Assembly (NCBI GenBank): GCA_964480365.1
Contig: CAYZPM010000007.1
Coordinates: 26,298-90,297, forward strand
Source of the DNA: CAIQPV01 sp964480365
GTDB taxonomy: Bacteria > Pseudomonadota > Gammaproteobacteria > Burkholderiales > Gallionellaceae
Direction of reading: 5' to 3'
Length of the DNA: 64,000 nt
Shown: positions 17,718-26,423 of the stretch, piece after piece
Position numbering within the stretch: position 1 is the stretch's first letter
Layout of the letters: every line of letters begins with the position of its first letter
Notes under the pieces: generated by a model
What the model saw: only the letters and a program-made list of their open reading frames with translations
Told to the model about the DNA's origin: nothing
The model's database searches: none
Program-made: the position numbers and the translations under genes

Positions 17718-17774
17718 TGACATCAGATTACGTCCGCAAAGGTTTTTTCCGTTTTACGGAAATAAATTATTCCT
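17718..17774 (-). repeat. Duplicated wzm 3' end, copy B (true wzm terminus)
   Basis: This is the last 17 or so codons of wzm plus the bases TGATGTCA, which also occur at the wzt start next to copy A. Copies A and B directly flank the MNT-HEPN pair in the same orientation. Confidence 0.85.
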
Positions 17775-18562
17775 GTAACCAGTATCACTAAAACCAGAAA
17801 CAGGGAGAGTAAAAATCCGGGCCAGTAAAGCTGGGTATTACTTCCTAGAATGGCCCAGCGAAATCCATCGATCACGCCCACCATCGGGTTTAAAGAATAG
17901 AGTAGCCGCCATTTTTCGGGGACGATGGTGCTGCTGAACCCAACCGGAGAGACGTAAAGTCCGAATTGCACCACAAAAGGAATGATGTAGCGAAAATCCC
18001 GGTATTTGACGTTGAGCGCTGCCGTCCATAGCCCTGCACCCATTGCAGCAGCAAAAGCGATGAAGATAAACAGTGGCAGGGTAAAAATTCGCCAATCAGG
18101 CGCAAACCCATACCAGATCATTAGCCCCACCAGGATAATCCCAGAAATCAAAAAATCTACAAAACTCACAATCACAGCGCTTGCAGGCACCACTAAACGG
18201 GGAAAGTAAACTTTGGAAATCATGTTGGCATTACTGATTAAGCTATTGCCCGCCTCGGTAAACGCATTGGCAAAAAACTGCCAAGGCAGTAGCGCGGCGA
18301 AAACCAGAATCGGATAGGGCGCACCTTCGGAAGGTAATTTTGCCAGCTTGCTGAACACGAACACAAATACGATCATGGTCAGGAATGGTCTTATCAGCGC
18401 CCATGCCAGACCTATGACGGTTTGCTTATAGCGGACCAGAATATCCCGCCATGCCAAGAAATAAAAAAGCTCGCGGTAACGCCACAGGTCGTGCCAGTAA
18501 TGGCGCTCGGCGCGACCCGCCTCTATTACGAGTGTCGATTGATTAGCGTGTATATCGATCAT
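17723..18562 (-). CDS. wzm: ABC transporter permease of polysaccharide export (Wzm type)
   Basis: About 279 residues from ATG 18562 (MIDIHANQSTLVIEAGRAER). It has about six hydrophobic segments and ABC-2 permease features: 'LFYFLAWRDILVRYKQTVIGLAWAL' near the N-terminus and 'NVKYRDFRYIIPFVVQFGLYVSPVGF' near residue 190. It forms the channel for export of lipid-linked O-antigen or capsule with Wzt. The frame is open to 18631, but ATG 18562 fits the family and overlaps the stop of a leader ORF (ATGA). Confidence 0.9.
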   Translation of the reverse strand: MIDIHANQSTLVIEAGRAERHYWHDLWRYRELFYFLAWRDILVRYKQTVIGLAWALIRPFLTMIVFVFVFSKLAKLPSEGAPYPILVFAALLPWQFFANAFTEAGNSLISNANMISKVYFPRLVVPASAVIVSFVDFLISGIILVGLMIWYGFAPDWRIFTLPLFIFIAFAAAMGAGLWTAALNVKYRDFRYIIPFVVQFGLYVSPVGFSSTIVPEKWRLLYSLNPMVGVIDGFRWAILGSNTQLYWPGFLLSLFLVLVILVTGIIYFRKTEKTFADVI

Positions 18563-18723
18563 GAAATGATTTCGATTCTGTAATATCCATTTGAGCCGAT
18601 GGCACGGAGAAATATTAAATATTTCCACCAAATCAATCGCAATAAGCCTTGTCCTTGAAAAATTTTTTTTGCGGTTGAAGTTTTCGACCGCAAATTCTCA
18701 AACTCCTGATACTGCCAATTCAT
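18559..18723 (-). CDS. Leader ORF between ops and wzm (54 codons)
   Basis: The frame starts at ATG 18723, only three bases after the ops element, and reads MNWQYQEFENLRSKTSTAKK, then a hydrophobic stretch 'LLRLIWWKYLIFLRAIG', and stops at a TGA that overlaps the wzm ATG (ATGA). There is no normal Shine-Dalgarno. Position and overlap suggest translation coupled to wzm and perhaps helped by RfaH recruiting a ribosome. No homologue is recognised, and it may simply be an open leader. Confidence 0.4.
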   Translation of the reverse strand: MNWQYQEFENLRSKTSTAKKIFQGQGLLRLIWWKYLIFLRAIGSNGYYRIEIIS

Positions 18724-18726
18724 AGG

Positions 18727-18738
18727 CACGCTACCGCC
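18727..18738 (-). promoter_or_regulatory. ops element (RfaH recruitment site)
   Basis: The minus strand reads GGCGGTAGCGTG, identical to the ops sequence of enterobacterial RfaH-controlled operons. It lies 50 bases after the rfaH-like stop codon and upstream of wzm, at the head of a long polysaccharide operon, which is exactly where an RfaH target is expected. In known systems RNA polymerase pauses here and RfaH binds the non-template hairpin, then suppresses termination over long operons. Confidence 0.9.
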
Positions 18739-18787
18739 CTGCAAAACACCAGAATGTTTCGCATAATATATTGATCTAAAACAACTT

Positions 18788-19291
18788 TTACGCAGCCTGA
18801 ACAACCAGATCGCGGTTTACTCGTATTTTATTGGCCTTGCCTAACAACTCTAATAGAACAATCACGCGCTTTTCGCCGTCTTCCTGAACAAAGACACCTT
18901 CCATTCCTGCAAGCGGCCCTTCCACCAGCCTGACTGGCTCTCCTACGCAAAACAGGGGGCTGCTATCTTGATGCAGGCTGGAGTCCGTGTCTTCACGTTG
19001 AAGAAGTGCGTCCATCACTTCATTTGCAACCACCGCAGGTTGTCCGCCAAAACGTACCAAACCAACAACTCCACGGGTGAATCGTACAGGTGCAATGCTG
19101 CTCAGGGCGGGATCAATCCGGATGAAAATGTAGCGCGGAAAAAGAACCTCAATCACATCGAGCCATTGCCCCCGACGTCGACGCTTGAGCCGAATGCGCG
19201 GCAAGTAAACATGAAAGCCTTGGCGTAATAGATTCTCCTGCGCAACCAACTCTTGGCGTGGCTTACAGCAAACGGCAAACCAGCGCTCCAT
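18788..19291 (-). CDS. rfaH: RfaH/NusG-family transcription antiterminator
   Basis: 167 residues from ATG 19291 (MERWFAVCCKPRQELVAQEN). The NGN domain spans about 1-110, with 'FPRYIFIRI' typical of NusG paralogues; a KOW-type C-terminal domain follows ('EPVRLVEGPLAGMEGVFVQEDGEKRVIVLLELLGK'). Start choice is supported by AAGAAGGA eight bases upstream; the frame is open another 43 codons. It lies directly upstream of the exact ops site and the ABC-exporter polysaccharide genes, so it most likely prevents premature termination in that operon. Confidence 0.9.
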   Translation of the reverse strand: MERWFAVCCKPRQELVAQENLLRQGFHVYLPRIRLKRRRRGQWLDVIEVLFPRYIFIRIDPALSSIAPVRFTRGVVGLVRFGGQPAVVANEVMDALLQREDTDSSLHQDSSPLFCVGEPVRLVEGPLAGMEGVFVQEDGEKRVIVLLELLGKANKIRVNRDLVVQAA

Positions 19292-19325
19292 TACCGTATC
19301 CTTCTTGAGGATTTTTCGCGCACGC

Positions 19326-19673
19326 TCATCCTTCAGGTAGCACATTGGCTTCGGAGTGGCTTTTTTTAACTTCGCTCCGCAACTGTTCGATCTCAGTTTC
19401 AAGCGCTGCATATTCCTCAACTTTGCGCTTGAGGAAATATGCCGTAGCTCGAACTTTTTCTTCTATGCCTCGCGGAGTAAGAAAATAGGCATAAGCCACT
19501 TTGTTCTGGCTATTACGGAAATTGCTGGCTTTTATAAAGCCCTTTTCGATTAGCGCTCGCAGGCAGTAATTTGTCTTGCCAAGACTAAGGCCGACCTCCC
19601 GCGCGAGTTCGCGTTGGCTAACGTCAGGATTGTCTTGCAAAATCTTAAGTAACTTGTAGTGAAACTCTTCCAT
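19326..19673 (-). CDS. MarR-family EPS-associated transcriptional regulator
   Basis: 115 residues with an N-terminal winged helix-turn-helix: 'LLKILQDNPDVSQRELAREVGLSLGKTNYCLRALIEKGFIKASNF' at about 7-52, then a coiled-coil-like C-terminus ('KVEEYAALETEIEQLRSEVKK'). Short MarR-type proteins of this form are found at the start of EPS/capsule operons in proteobacteria. It precedes rfaH by 34 bases. A perfect inverted repeat lies 26 bases upstream of its ATG, suggesting autoregulation. Confidence 0.85.
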   Translation of the reverse strand: MEEFHYKLLKILQDNPDVSQRELAREVGLSLGKTNYCLRALIEKGFIKASNFRNSQNKVAYAYFLTPRGIEEKVRATAYFLKRKVEEYAALETEIEQLRSEVKKSHSEANVLPEG

Positions 19674-19698
19674 CAGGAATTTTGCCTTGAATACATGC

Positions 19699-19713
19699 GT
19701 TCACGACATGAAC
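19699..19713 (-). promoter_or_regulatory. Inverted repeat, candidate operator of the MarR-type regulator
   Basis: GTTCATGTCGTGAAC is a perfect 5-base inverted repeat with a 5-base spacer. It starts at the predicted +1 of the promoter at 19720-19748, where a bound repressor would block transcription. The binding protein is inferred. Confidence 0.5.
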
Positions 19714-19719
19714 AGATGG

Positions 19720-19748
19720 ATTTGAACAAAAATATGCGCCGATGTCAA
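19720..19748 (-). promoter_or_regulatory. Sigma-70 type promoter for the polysaccharide operon
   Basis: On the minus strand there is a consensus -35 TTGACA (19748-19743), a 17-base spacer and a weaker -10 TCAAAT (19725-19720). The predicted start falls at about 19713, 40 bases before the MarR-type ATG. A tandem GTTATAC pair lies upstream at about 19779-19794. Confidence 0.55.
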
Positions 19749-19814
19749 CAAGTCCTAATTCACAGTACCCTGTAAGAATCGTTATACGTTATACAACTCG
19801 TTCGTAGGAGCAGA

Positions 19815-20213
19815 TCATTTCTTAAGTAAATCACGGATTTCTGTTAGCAAAACTTGCTCTGCTGAGGGAGCGGCTGGCTCCATAGGAGCCGCTTCTTTCT
19901 TTTTCTTCAGTGAGGTTATAAGCCGTACAACCAAAAAAATGACCAGTGCAATAATAGTAAAATCGATAACGGTCTGAGCAAATTTTCCATAGGCAATTAC
20001 AACCGCTGGTGATTTATCCGTTGCCTCTTTAATGGTGACTGCAAGATCGGAAAAATTGACTCCACCTAAGATCACTCCTATTGGTGGCATGACTACATCT
20101 GCAACGAAGGATGAAACAATTTTCCCAAATGCAGTCCCAACAATAACTCCAACGGCCATGTCCACGACATTTCCCTTAACTGCAAATTCCTTGAACTCTT
20201 GCAACATACTCAT
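19815..20213 (-). CDS. mscL: Large-conductance mechanosensitive channel MscL
   Basis: About 132 residues from ATG 20213 (MSMLQEFKEFAVKGNVVDMA). The first transmembrane helix with the pore lining 'DMAVGVIVGTAFGKIVSSFVADVVMPPIG' and the second 'TVIDFTIIALVIFLVVRLI' match MscL, followed by the charged cytoplasmic helix ending 'EIRDLLKK'. It opens under membrane tension to release solutes on osmotic downshock. The start is supported by AGAAGGGAA seven bases upstream; the frame opens eight codons earlier. Confidence 0.95.
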   Translation of the reverse strand: MSMLQEFKEFAVKGNVVDMAVGVIVGTAFGKIVSSFVADVVMPPIGVILGGVNFSDLAVTIKEATDKSPAVVIAYGKFAQTVIDFTIIALVIFLVVRLITSLKKKKEAAPMEPAAPSAEQVLLTEIRDLLKK

Positions 20214-20385
20214 GGCTTGTTTCCCTTCTGATTTCAAAGTGGCTCAAAGATTGATATCGATTTTTTAGCGACCTGCAGAGTTGTATCAACTAATCATCAA
20301 AATTGTTGCATGGCAGAGTAATCTTTGTCTGCTCGCTCGCTGTCACCCCAGAGCGGAGAGAGAAACACGTTCAGTTGCACTTCCA

Positions 20386-21225
20386 CTAACAATCAGTGCG
20401 GGCTTGTGCGTTGACGATGCGAATCTCACGCTCAGAGGGTGGATAATCCACACCAGCAGCGCGAATTTTCTCGACTATCGCCCGGTTAATCTCGGCACCC
20501 ACGGACCCGTAATCGGGCACTTTAACCCAGGGTTTGATGGCGATGCCGATCGATGTGTCGGTAAGGGCATTCACCCCGATGAATGCTGCTGGTTCTCTCA
20601 GCACACGTGGATTGGTCATCACCGCTTCGTCGATTGCCGTGAGAGTTCGCTCAAGATCGTTGGCTCGGGTGATGGCTACACTCATGTCGAGTTGCCGGAT
20701 CTGCCCATAGTTGTGCAGTATCTCCCCGACAATCTTGCGGTTTGGCACTACAACCACTGAGCAATCCGCATGGCTAAGTTTGGTGGAAAAAAGGTCGATT
20801 GCCTCGACTTGGCCTTCGACGCCCACGAGAGAGACATACTCTCCCACCCGGAATGGCCGGGTGAAAATAATCGTGAGCCCCGCCGCGAGATTGCCTAACA
20901 CTCCCTGCATGGCAAGAGCAATACCAGCCCCAGCCACGCCCAATCCGGCGATTAGCGGCAATAGGTCGACACCGAGATTTTGCAGCGCCATGATCAAGAA
21001 AAGACCCATCACCATCAGACGCGCGAGGCGAACCAGAAGTAATTGCACCGGCGGCTCAAGCTTAAGCTTGCTAAGCCAGCGATTGAAGGCTGCGCCGACC
21101 CAGCGCCCTGCATACATCCCTGCTACCAGGATAAGGATCGCGACCACAACCTTCGGTCCAAACTTGATGCCTATGTCAATAAGCGTACTCTGTGCTTGTT
21201 CTATGACAGCGAGTTGATTCGGCAT
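20386..21225 (-). CDS. Small-conductance mechanosensitive channel (MscS family)
   Basis: About 279 residues from ATG 21225 (MPNQLAVIEQAQSTLIDIGI), preceded by a strong AAAGGAGT. Three membrane segments, the third being the glycine/alanine-rich pore helix 'LGVAGAGIALAMQGVLGNLAAG' around residue 110, then the beta domain 'IIFTRPFRVGEYVSLVGVEGQVEAIDLFSTKL' and 'VVVPNRKIV'. It is next to mscL, so this segment groups two osmotic safety valves. Confidence 0.93.
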   Translation of the reverse strand: MPNQLAVIEQAQSTLIDIGIKFGPKVVVAILILVAGMYAGRWVGAAFNRWLSKLKLEPPVQLLLVRLARLMVMGLFLIMALQNLGVDLLPLIAGLGVAGAGIALAMQGVLGNLAAGLTIIFTRPFRVGEYVSLVGVEGQVEAIDLFSTKLSHADCSVVVVPNRKIVGEILHNYGQIRQLDMSVAITRANDLERTLTAIDEAVMTNPRVLREPAAFIGVNALTDTSIGIAIKPWVKVPDYGSVGAEINRAIVEKIRAAGVDYPPSEREIRIVNAQARTDC

Positions 21226-21325
21226 GGCTCGACTCCTTTTAATTGGATTCCGTCGCACCTATAGCGGTGCGCGCTATTTTTGTGATTATCCAAAACTTCC
21301 TAATTTAAAGCCATCTTGGCATGGT

Positions 21326-24300
21326 TTAGTTGGTTGCAACGCCTGATGCCGCAGGTGCCGCAGTTTTTGCTGAAGTGCCTAGCACCAGCTTTATCGGCAC
21401 ATCTCGCCCTTCGGTTTCTACCTTTTCGGCCGCTAGCACAGCAAGGCGATCTGCTGGCGCACCCGCTGCCTTTAGCGTCGTAGAAGTAAATTCCCCACGT
21501 GCCGTTGCCAAGGTCAAGAGGCGCTCGTTATCCACTATCACTTTATCGCGCAAACGGGCAAACAAGACGGCGTAAAAGTCTACCCCTTTCAACTGAGTTA
21601 ATTCCTGTTCATTCAGGCTTCTCTTTTCGAGGAACATACCGGATAGCCGAGACATGATTTTGCCGGTATTGCTTTCTTCAAGTTGGCCCGGATTCGCTTT
21701 ACGGAACCCTTCCTTGAGGGCTGTCAGCTCCCCACTCCCAAATCGGTCCGAAAATATGCTTTCCAGAGCCGACTGAATCTTGGGTTGCCGCGTTGAGATC
21801 GGACCGGGATCGCCGTCGCCTTCGATGTGTTGGCCGCTTTTTTCAAGCACGGTGCGGCGTAACTGGCGATCTTGGAGCGCCACCCGATCTGCCTCGGCAT
21901 AGACACCATGAATCTCAATGGACAAATTAGGCCGCTTGTTCAGGGCAGCGGCAAGCTGTACCAGTTTCTCGCGTTCCGGCGGCGTTAGATGCGAGTTGCC
22001 CGCTTCAAAAACAATGCTCTCAAATTTTTCGCCGCCGCCGAAAAGCGCTCCGAGTGCTCGAAATGGCGCGGTGGCGATCTTGGTGAACACGTTGACAATC
22101 GCTTTCCAGATGATTCCGCCATAGCTGAATTGCGGATCGTCGAGGCTGCCGGACACGGGCAAGCCCAAGTCAATGCGACCGTCGGAATCTTGCAGGATGG
22201 CGATGGCCAAATCAAGGGGAAGGTTCTTGGCCTCGGGGCTTTCCACCCGGTCACCCAGAACCAATTGGTTCATGGTAACCTGATTTTCGCCCTCTAGCTG
22301 GCGCTGGTGAATCTTGTATTGCAGATCAAGAGAAAGCTTGCCGGATGCAATCTTGCGACCGGCAAAGGTGGCAGAATAGGGTGTTAACCGGGTCATCTCA
22401 ACGTTGCGGAACACAACTTTAAGATCCATGGAATCCGTGGGATTAAGAAAGTCGATTTGCCCGACTGCACGTGCGAGGCCGTAGTCGTCCACTTGGCCAT
22501 CCAGCTCCAATTGTCCGGGAGTGCCCGGCTGCGATGAGATGCCCGTAACGACTCCTTTGAGGCCATGAATCCGGGTGCCGAAGGGCAGAGCCAGAGAATA
22601 GTCGGCAAAGTCCATCTCGCTTTTACTGATCCGAAACCGATCAATATTGACAAGAAATGGTTGTGCAGGCGCTGTCGCCGTTGACGAAACGGGGGGCGGA
22701 ACAGGTTTCGTCGAAGTATCGGGTGCCGGTTGCTTGAGAATACGCGAGAAGCTAAGTGTCTTGTCCTTGTTGATGATCAGTTGAGTATCGAGTCCAGAGA
22801 GAATGAGTTCTCCGATATCAAGTTTCTTTGGTGTAGCTTTAAATTCACTGCTGCTCAGAGATTTCCAGACAAGGAAGACATTGCCCGACTCGGCTTCGGT
22901 TAAGCGCAGGTTGCTCAAAGCAAAGCTGCCCTGATAGCCAACTTCCTTGGCGTTGTAGCTGACGCGGCCTTCAGTGGACAAGCGCCCATCTACGATATTC
23001 AACTTGGCTACAGTGGACAGATAGGGCTGGGCCGGAATAAGGCTAAGCTCCGTGAGCTTTAGCCGGATATCTGCTGCCGGTTCAGTCGGCGTGATCTTTC
23101 CTTCCGCCTCAAAGCTGCCCCCGCCATGTGCCTTAAAAGAAGCGCGGAGCGGCACTGCAATTTTCCAATCTTCGCTGATTCCTTCCGAACTTAATTCAAT
23201 GTCTTCGAAAGCCAGTTCGGCAGCCGGCGCAACGGATTCGTCCCGGAAGGCAGCGTTGAAATCACTTAGTTCCATTTTTTTCACGCGATAGTGCCAGCCG
23301 GTTTCGGTGGGGGTAATCGCGGTATCGTTCTTTTTATTTTGTTTGGCCTGAGTGGGAGACGAAGCAGCCTGCAAGGCTTCCATGAGGTCGATGCGGCCTT
23401 TTGCATCCCGCGTGACACGAACCCCTCCACCTTTTAGGGTGATGCTACCCAAAGTCGCTTGGTGTGTATTCAGATTTAAGTGGGTATTTTCAAAGGTTAG
23501 CCTGCCCAGTTCCAGTGCTTTCTTTGCTTCAATTTTATCCCGCTGAAGGTCTAGCTTGCTGCCCGTGACGCTAAGAGAGCCGAGAGTAAACTCATTTTTT
23601 ATCAGGTTGAAGCTACCTTCTTTCGCTTCGATGATTTCGACTGCGACATCTGGGGAAGATTTGCCATTTCCATGAAGCCCGAGGCCAGTGACTTTTGCTG
23701 CCATATGTTCCAAATTCAGATCCAGATGTCCCCCGGAATAGCCTAGCCTGTAATCAGCCGACAGTCCGGCTTTTCCGGTGGGCGGGGCAATCGGCAGGCC
23801 ATTCTTGAAAAAGACCGACAACTTGGCGAGATCCACATCTTCAACGCTGAAAGTGCCCGTCATGCCTAACGGGTCAAGACTGGCCTCGCCATGCCAAGCT
23901 ATGCTGGCACCAAACGTGGTACGAGCATGAACCTTGTACTGCCCATTCTCATTAGGTACGGTGGATATGTCGGCAAGTTCAATATCCAAGGGTTCGATGC
24001 GGGTGGCGAAGGCGGGAGTGATCCGCTTGTCCGCAAAATCCAGTCTGGCACCGGCGAGAATGAAGTGCTGAATATCGAGCTTGGGAAGAGGCGAGTTCGA
24101 TGTCTCGTCCTTGCTTTTTAGAGAGTCGATCAGGCCCGACCAGTTGAGTTGTCCATTAGGCAGCAGAGCGACCGTAGCTTCAAGCCCGTCGAGACGAATG
24201 TCGTCGAAAACAAAGGCACCGCGATAAATGCTGGCGGAAGAAAAATTTACCACCAAGTCTTGGAATGAAAGAAGCTGTTCATTATCCGGCTGTGTGAGGC

Positions 24301-24505
24301 GCAGTCCGGATAGATGCAAGCTAAGCTCAAAGGGATTGAACTCAGGCCGGTTCATAGTGAGGTGGTGGCCGGTCTTCTCCGCAATGAATTTTTCTGCCTG
24401 AGACTGGATAATCCGTGGAAGAATCAGCCATGCAAACAGCAGACAGGAGACAGCGAGACCTGCCAGAGTCAGTGCCCATGTTTTAAGTGAGGGTAGTCGT
24501 TTCAT
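21326..24505 (-). CDS. DUF748/AsmA-like envelope protein
   Basis: 1,059 residues with one N-terminal membrane anchor ('WALTLAGLAVSCLLFAWLIL') and then long beta-rich repeats typical of DUF748 proteins ('FELSLHLSGLRLTQPDNEQLLSFQDLVVNFSSASIYRGAFVFDDIRLDGLEATV'). The C-terminal quarter has an OmpA-like stretch ('FEAGNSHLTPPEREKLVQLAAALNKRPNLSIEIHGVY'). It should sit in the periplasm anchored in the inner membrane; AsmA-like proteins have been linked to lipid transport between membranes, but the exact role here is unknown. Confidence 0.85.
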   Translation of the reverse strand: MKRLPSLKTWALTLAGLAVSCLLFAWLILPRIIQSQAEKFIAEKTGHHLTMNRPEFNPFELSLHLSGLRLTQPDNEQLLSFQDLVVNFSSASIYRGAFVFDDIRLDGLEATVALLPNGQLNWSGLIDSLKSKDETSNSPLPKLDIQHFILAGARLDFADKRITPAFATRIEPLDIELADISTVPNENGQYKVHARTTFGASIAWHGEASLDPLGMTGTFSVEDVDLAKLSVFFKNGLPIAPPTGKAGLSADYRLGYSGGHLDLNLEHMAAKVTGLGLHGNGKSSPDVAVEIIEAKEGSFNLIKNEFTLGSLSVTGSKLDLQRDKIEAKKALELGRLTFENTHLNLNTHQATLGSITLKGGGVRVTRDAKGRIDLMEALQAASSPTQAKQNKKNDTAITPTETGWHYRVKKMELSDFNAAFRDESVAPAAELAFEDIELSSEGISEDWKIAVPLRASFKAHGGGSFEAEGKITPTEPAADIRLKLTELSLIPAQPYLSTVAKLNIVDGRLSTEGRVSYNAKEVGYQGSFALSNLRLTEAESGNVFLVWKSLSSSEFKATPKKLDIGELILSGLDTQLIINKDKTLSFSRILKQPAPDTSTKPVPPPVSSTATAPAQPFLVNIDRFRISKSEMDFADYSLALPFGTRIHGLKGVVTGISSQPGTPGQLELDGQVDDYGLARAVGQIDFLNPTDSMDLKVVFRNVEMTRLTPYSATFAGRKIASGKLSLDLQYKIHQRQLEGENQVTMNQLVLGDRVESPEAKNLPLDLAIAILQDSDGRIDLGLPVSGSLDDPQFSYGGIIWKAIVNVFTKIATAPFRALGALFGGGEKFESIVFEAGNSHLTPPEREKLVQLAAALNKRPNLSIEIHGVYAEADRVALQDRQLRRTVLEKSGQHIEGDGDPGPISTRQPKIQSALESIFSDRFGSGELTALKEGFRKANPGQLEESNTGKIMSRLSGMFLEKRSLNEQELTQLKGVDFYAVLFARLRDKVIVDNERLLTLATARGEFTSTTLKAAGAPADRLAVLAAEKVETEGRDVPIKLVLGTSAKTAAPAASGVATN

Positions 24506-24982
24506 AAATGTTACCTTATGCGCTTAACCCTCACTGTGTATACACACCGTATAGGACAAAGTAACTGTGCAGTTTTGCTGCCCAAGCCCTACCAAGACCA
24601 CGCTTAATTTCTAGCTCTTGAGCAGACATCAAAAAATACGCAAAACAAAGCATTATGTCAATTACTCTAGCATGTTAGAACAGAATTAATATACCCAAAT
24701 TCGGGTATTATCAATTCTCAATCCCCTAAAGTTTGGAAGTGCTTGCGGCTAGCAATTCTGTCCATCAACAATTGGCACACATCTGAACTTCATGTTGCCA
24801 TTTTCTTGCCGTGATGCGGACTGTCGTGACCGGTAGAAATTGGGCCGACAACAGTCGTCCAACTTCTGATGTTCAAAGTGCCGGGGAGCATGACCGAAAT
24901 TGACGAACAACCGTGCAAAGAAAAAACGTCAGACTCAAGCCAATTGCACTAAACCAACCTAACTGCTGCCATCCAGAAGCCG
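24506..24982. other. Intergenic stretch without a recognisable gene
   Basis: 477 bases between the DUF748 gene and the YjbQ-family gene. No open frame of convincing codon use is seen on either strand. There is a small palindrome (ACCCAAATTCGGGT, about 24694-24707). It would contain the promoter of the DUF748 gene. Confidence 0.5.
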
Positions 24983-25402
24983 TCATTCTCCTATGATCTT
25001 TACTAATACGCGCTTCTTTCGACCACCGTCGAACTCACCATAAAAGATCTGCTCCCAAGGACCAAAATCTAGTTTCCCTTCTGTTACTGCCACCACTACC
25101 TCTCGCCCCATTACCTGCCGTTTTATGTGCGCATCGGCATTGTCCTCCCCAGTATCGTTGTGGCGGTACTGCTCAACTGGCTCATGCGGAGCTAGTTTCT
25201 CCAACCATGTCTCAAAATCGTGGTGAAGACCTCTCTCGTCATCGTTGATGAAGACAGACGCCGTGATGTGCATGGCATTGACTAGAACGAAACCTTCCAT
25301 AATACTGCTCTCAAGAAGACACCCTTGCACTTGGGAGGTAATGTTGATGAAAGCACGACGAGAGGGTGCGTTAAACCAAAGTTCTTTTCTATAGCTTTTC
25401 AT
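24983..25402 (-). CDS. YjbQ/UPF0047-family protein (secondary thiamine-phosphate synthase type)
   Basis: 139 residues, the normal family length. Motifs: 'RRAFINITSQVQGCLLESSIMEGFVLVNAMHITASVFINDDERGLHHDF' and 'EDNADAHIKRQVMGREVVVAVTEGKLDFGPWEQIFYGEFDGGRKKRV', which carry the conserved His and Asp/Glu of the family. Some homologues have weak thiamine-phosphate synthase activity in vitro; the physiological role is unsettled. Confidence 0.92.
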   Translation of the reverse strand: MKSYRKELWFNAPSRRAFINITSQVQGCLLESSIMEGFVLVNAMHITASVFINDDERGLHHDFETWLEKLAPHEPVEQYRHNDTGEDNADAHIKRQVMGREVVVAVTEGKLDFGPWEQIFYGEFDGGRKKRVLVKIIGE

Positions 25403-25958
25403 TCTTGTAATCCCATTTAGTGCTCGATAAATCCTTCAAGTCTATCGCTCGACGAAAGCCGACACAAAACGGATGCTGTAAACATCGGTGTTAGTAACGA
25501 GTGCTGTGCGACCTTTTCATAGCTGCTTTTTAAGTGATTTTACCTTACTCAGTCCACATTCACTTCAGTCCAACCATCCTGGCTTAGCAACAAAACTGTA
25601 AGCATTTCGTAGCTAGTTCGTTTAATTTTTTCGTCCCAACATTTTTAGGATGATTTCTAAATTAAACGAGAGTCTGAAATGTCTATAATGTGCAATATGA
25701 TTGACCAATGTACTGCCCCCAAGGGGTTATGCGTACACGAAAAAATGATGATGGCTATCGGCGCTGTTGATCCGACACTTTGTCTTAACAGCAACTTCCT
25801 GATTATTAAATGGCAAAATTCCAGGACGCTTGATAACGATAAATCCTTGGCTTGCCGCTTGATAGTTGGCATTGCATACGCTAATCAAAATGACTTGTTG
25901 CATTAATATCATACAATCGAAATATTATAATAATACCAAGAATGACAAGGACTATAAA
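25403..25958. other. Intergenic stretch without a recognisable gene
   Basis: 556 bases between divergent genes. Only short frames with unlikely composition are present on both strands. A TATAAT box at 25926-25931 may serve the EVE-domain gene, but no matching -35 is seen. Confidence 0.5.
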
Positions 25959-26423
25959 ATGCGTTATTGGTTAATGAAATCCGAACCCGGCGATTGCAGC
26001 ATCGACGACCTCGCTACGCTGCCAGATCAGACAGTAGCATGGTACGGCGTGCGCAACTATCAGGCGCGCAACTTCATGCGTGACCAGATGAGCGTCGGCG
26101 ATGGTGCGTTGTTTTACCATTCCAACTGCAAAAAGCCAGGTATCGCCGGGATCGCGCGCGTTTCCAGCACCGCTTATCCCGATGCCAAACAGTTCGAGCG
26201 CAACAGCAAATATTTCGACCCCAAGGCCACGCAGGAGACGCCGCGCTGGTTTAACGTGGACGTGCAACTGGTAAAGAAAATTGAATTGATTCCGCTGGTC
26301 GAGTTGCGCAAACACCCCGAGCTTGAACGCATGCGCATCCTGCAACGGGGCAACCGCCTGTCCATCACGCCACTCGATCCGGCGGAGTGGAAATACATCA
26401 CTACTAAATTGGCGCACGACTAA
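25959..26423 (+). CDS. EVE-domain protein (thymocyte nuclear protein 1-like)
   Basis: About 154 residues from ATG 25959 (MRYWLMKSEPGDCSIDDLAT). 'YWLMKSEP', 'WYGVRNYQARNFMRDQMSVGDGALFYHSNCKKPGIAGIARVSSTAYPD' and 'WFNVDVQLVKK' are diagnostic of the EVE fold, related to PUA/YTH-type modified-base readers. The start has AAGGA eight bases upstream; an earlier ATG at 25866 is in noncoding-looking sequence. Its stop overlaps the next gene (TAATG), so the two are coupled. Confidence 0.93.
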   Translation: MRYWLMKSEPGDCSIDDLATLPDQTVAWYGVRNYQARNFMRDQMSVGDGALFYHSNCKKPGIAGIARVSSTAYPDAKQFERNSKYFDPKATQETPRWFNVDVQLVKKIELIPLVELRKHPELERMRILQRGNRLSITPLDPAEWKYITTKLAHD

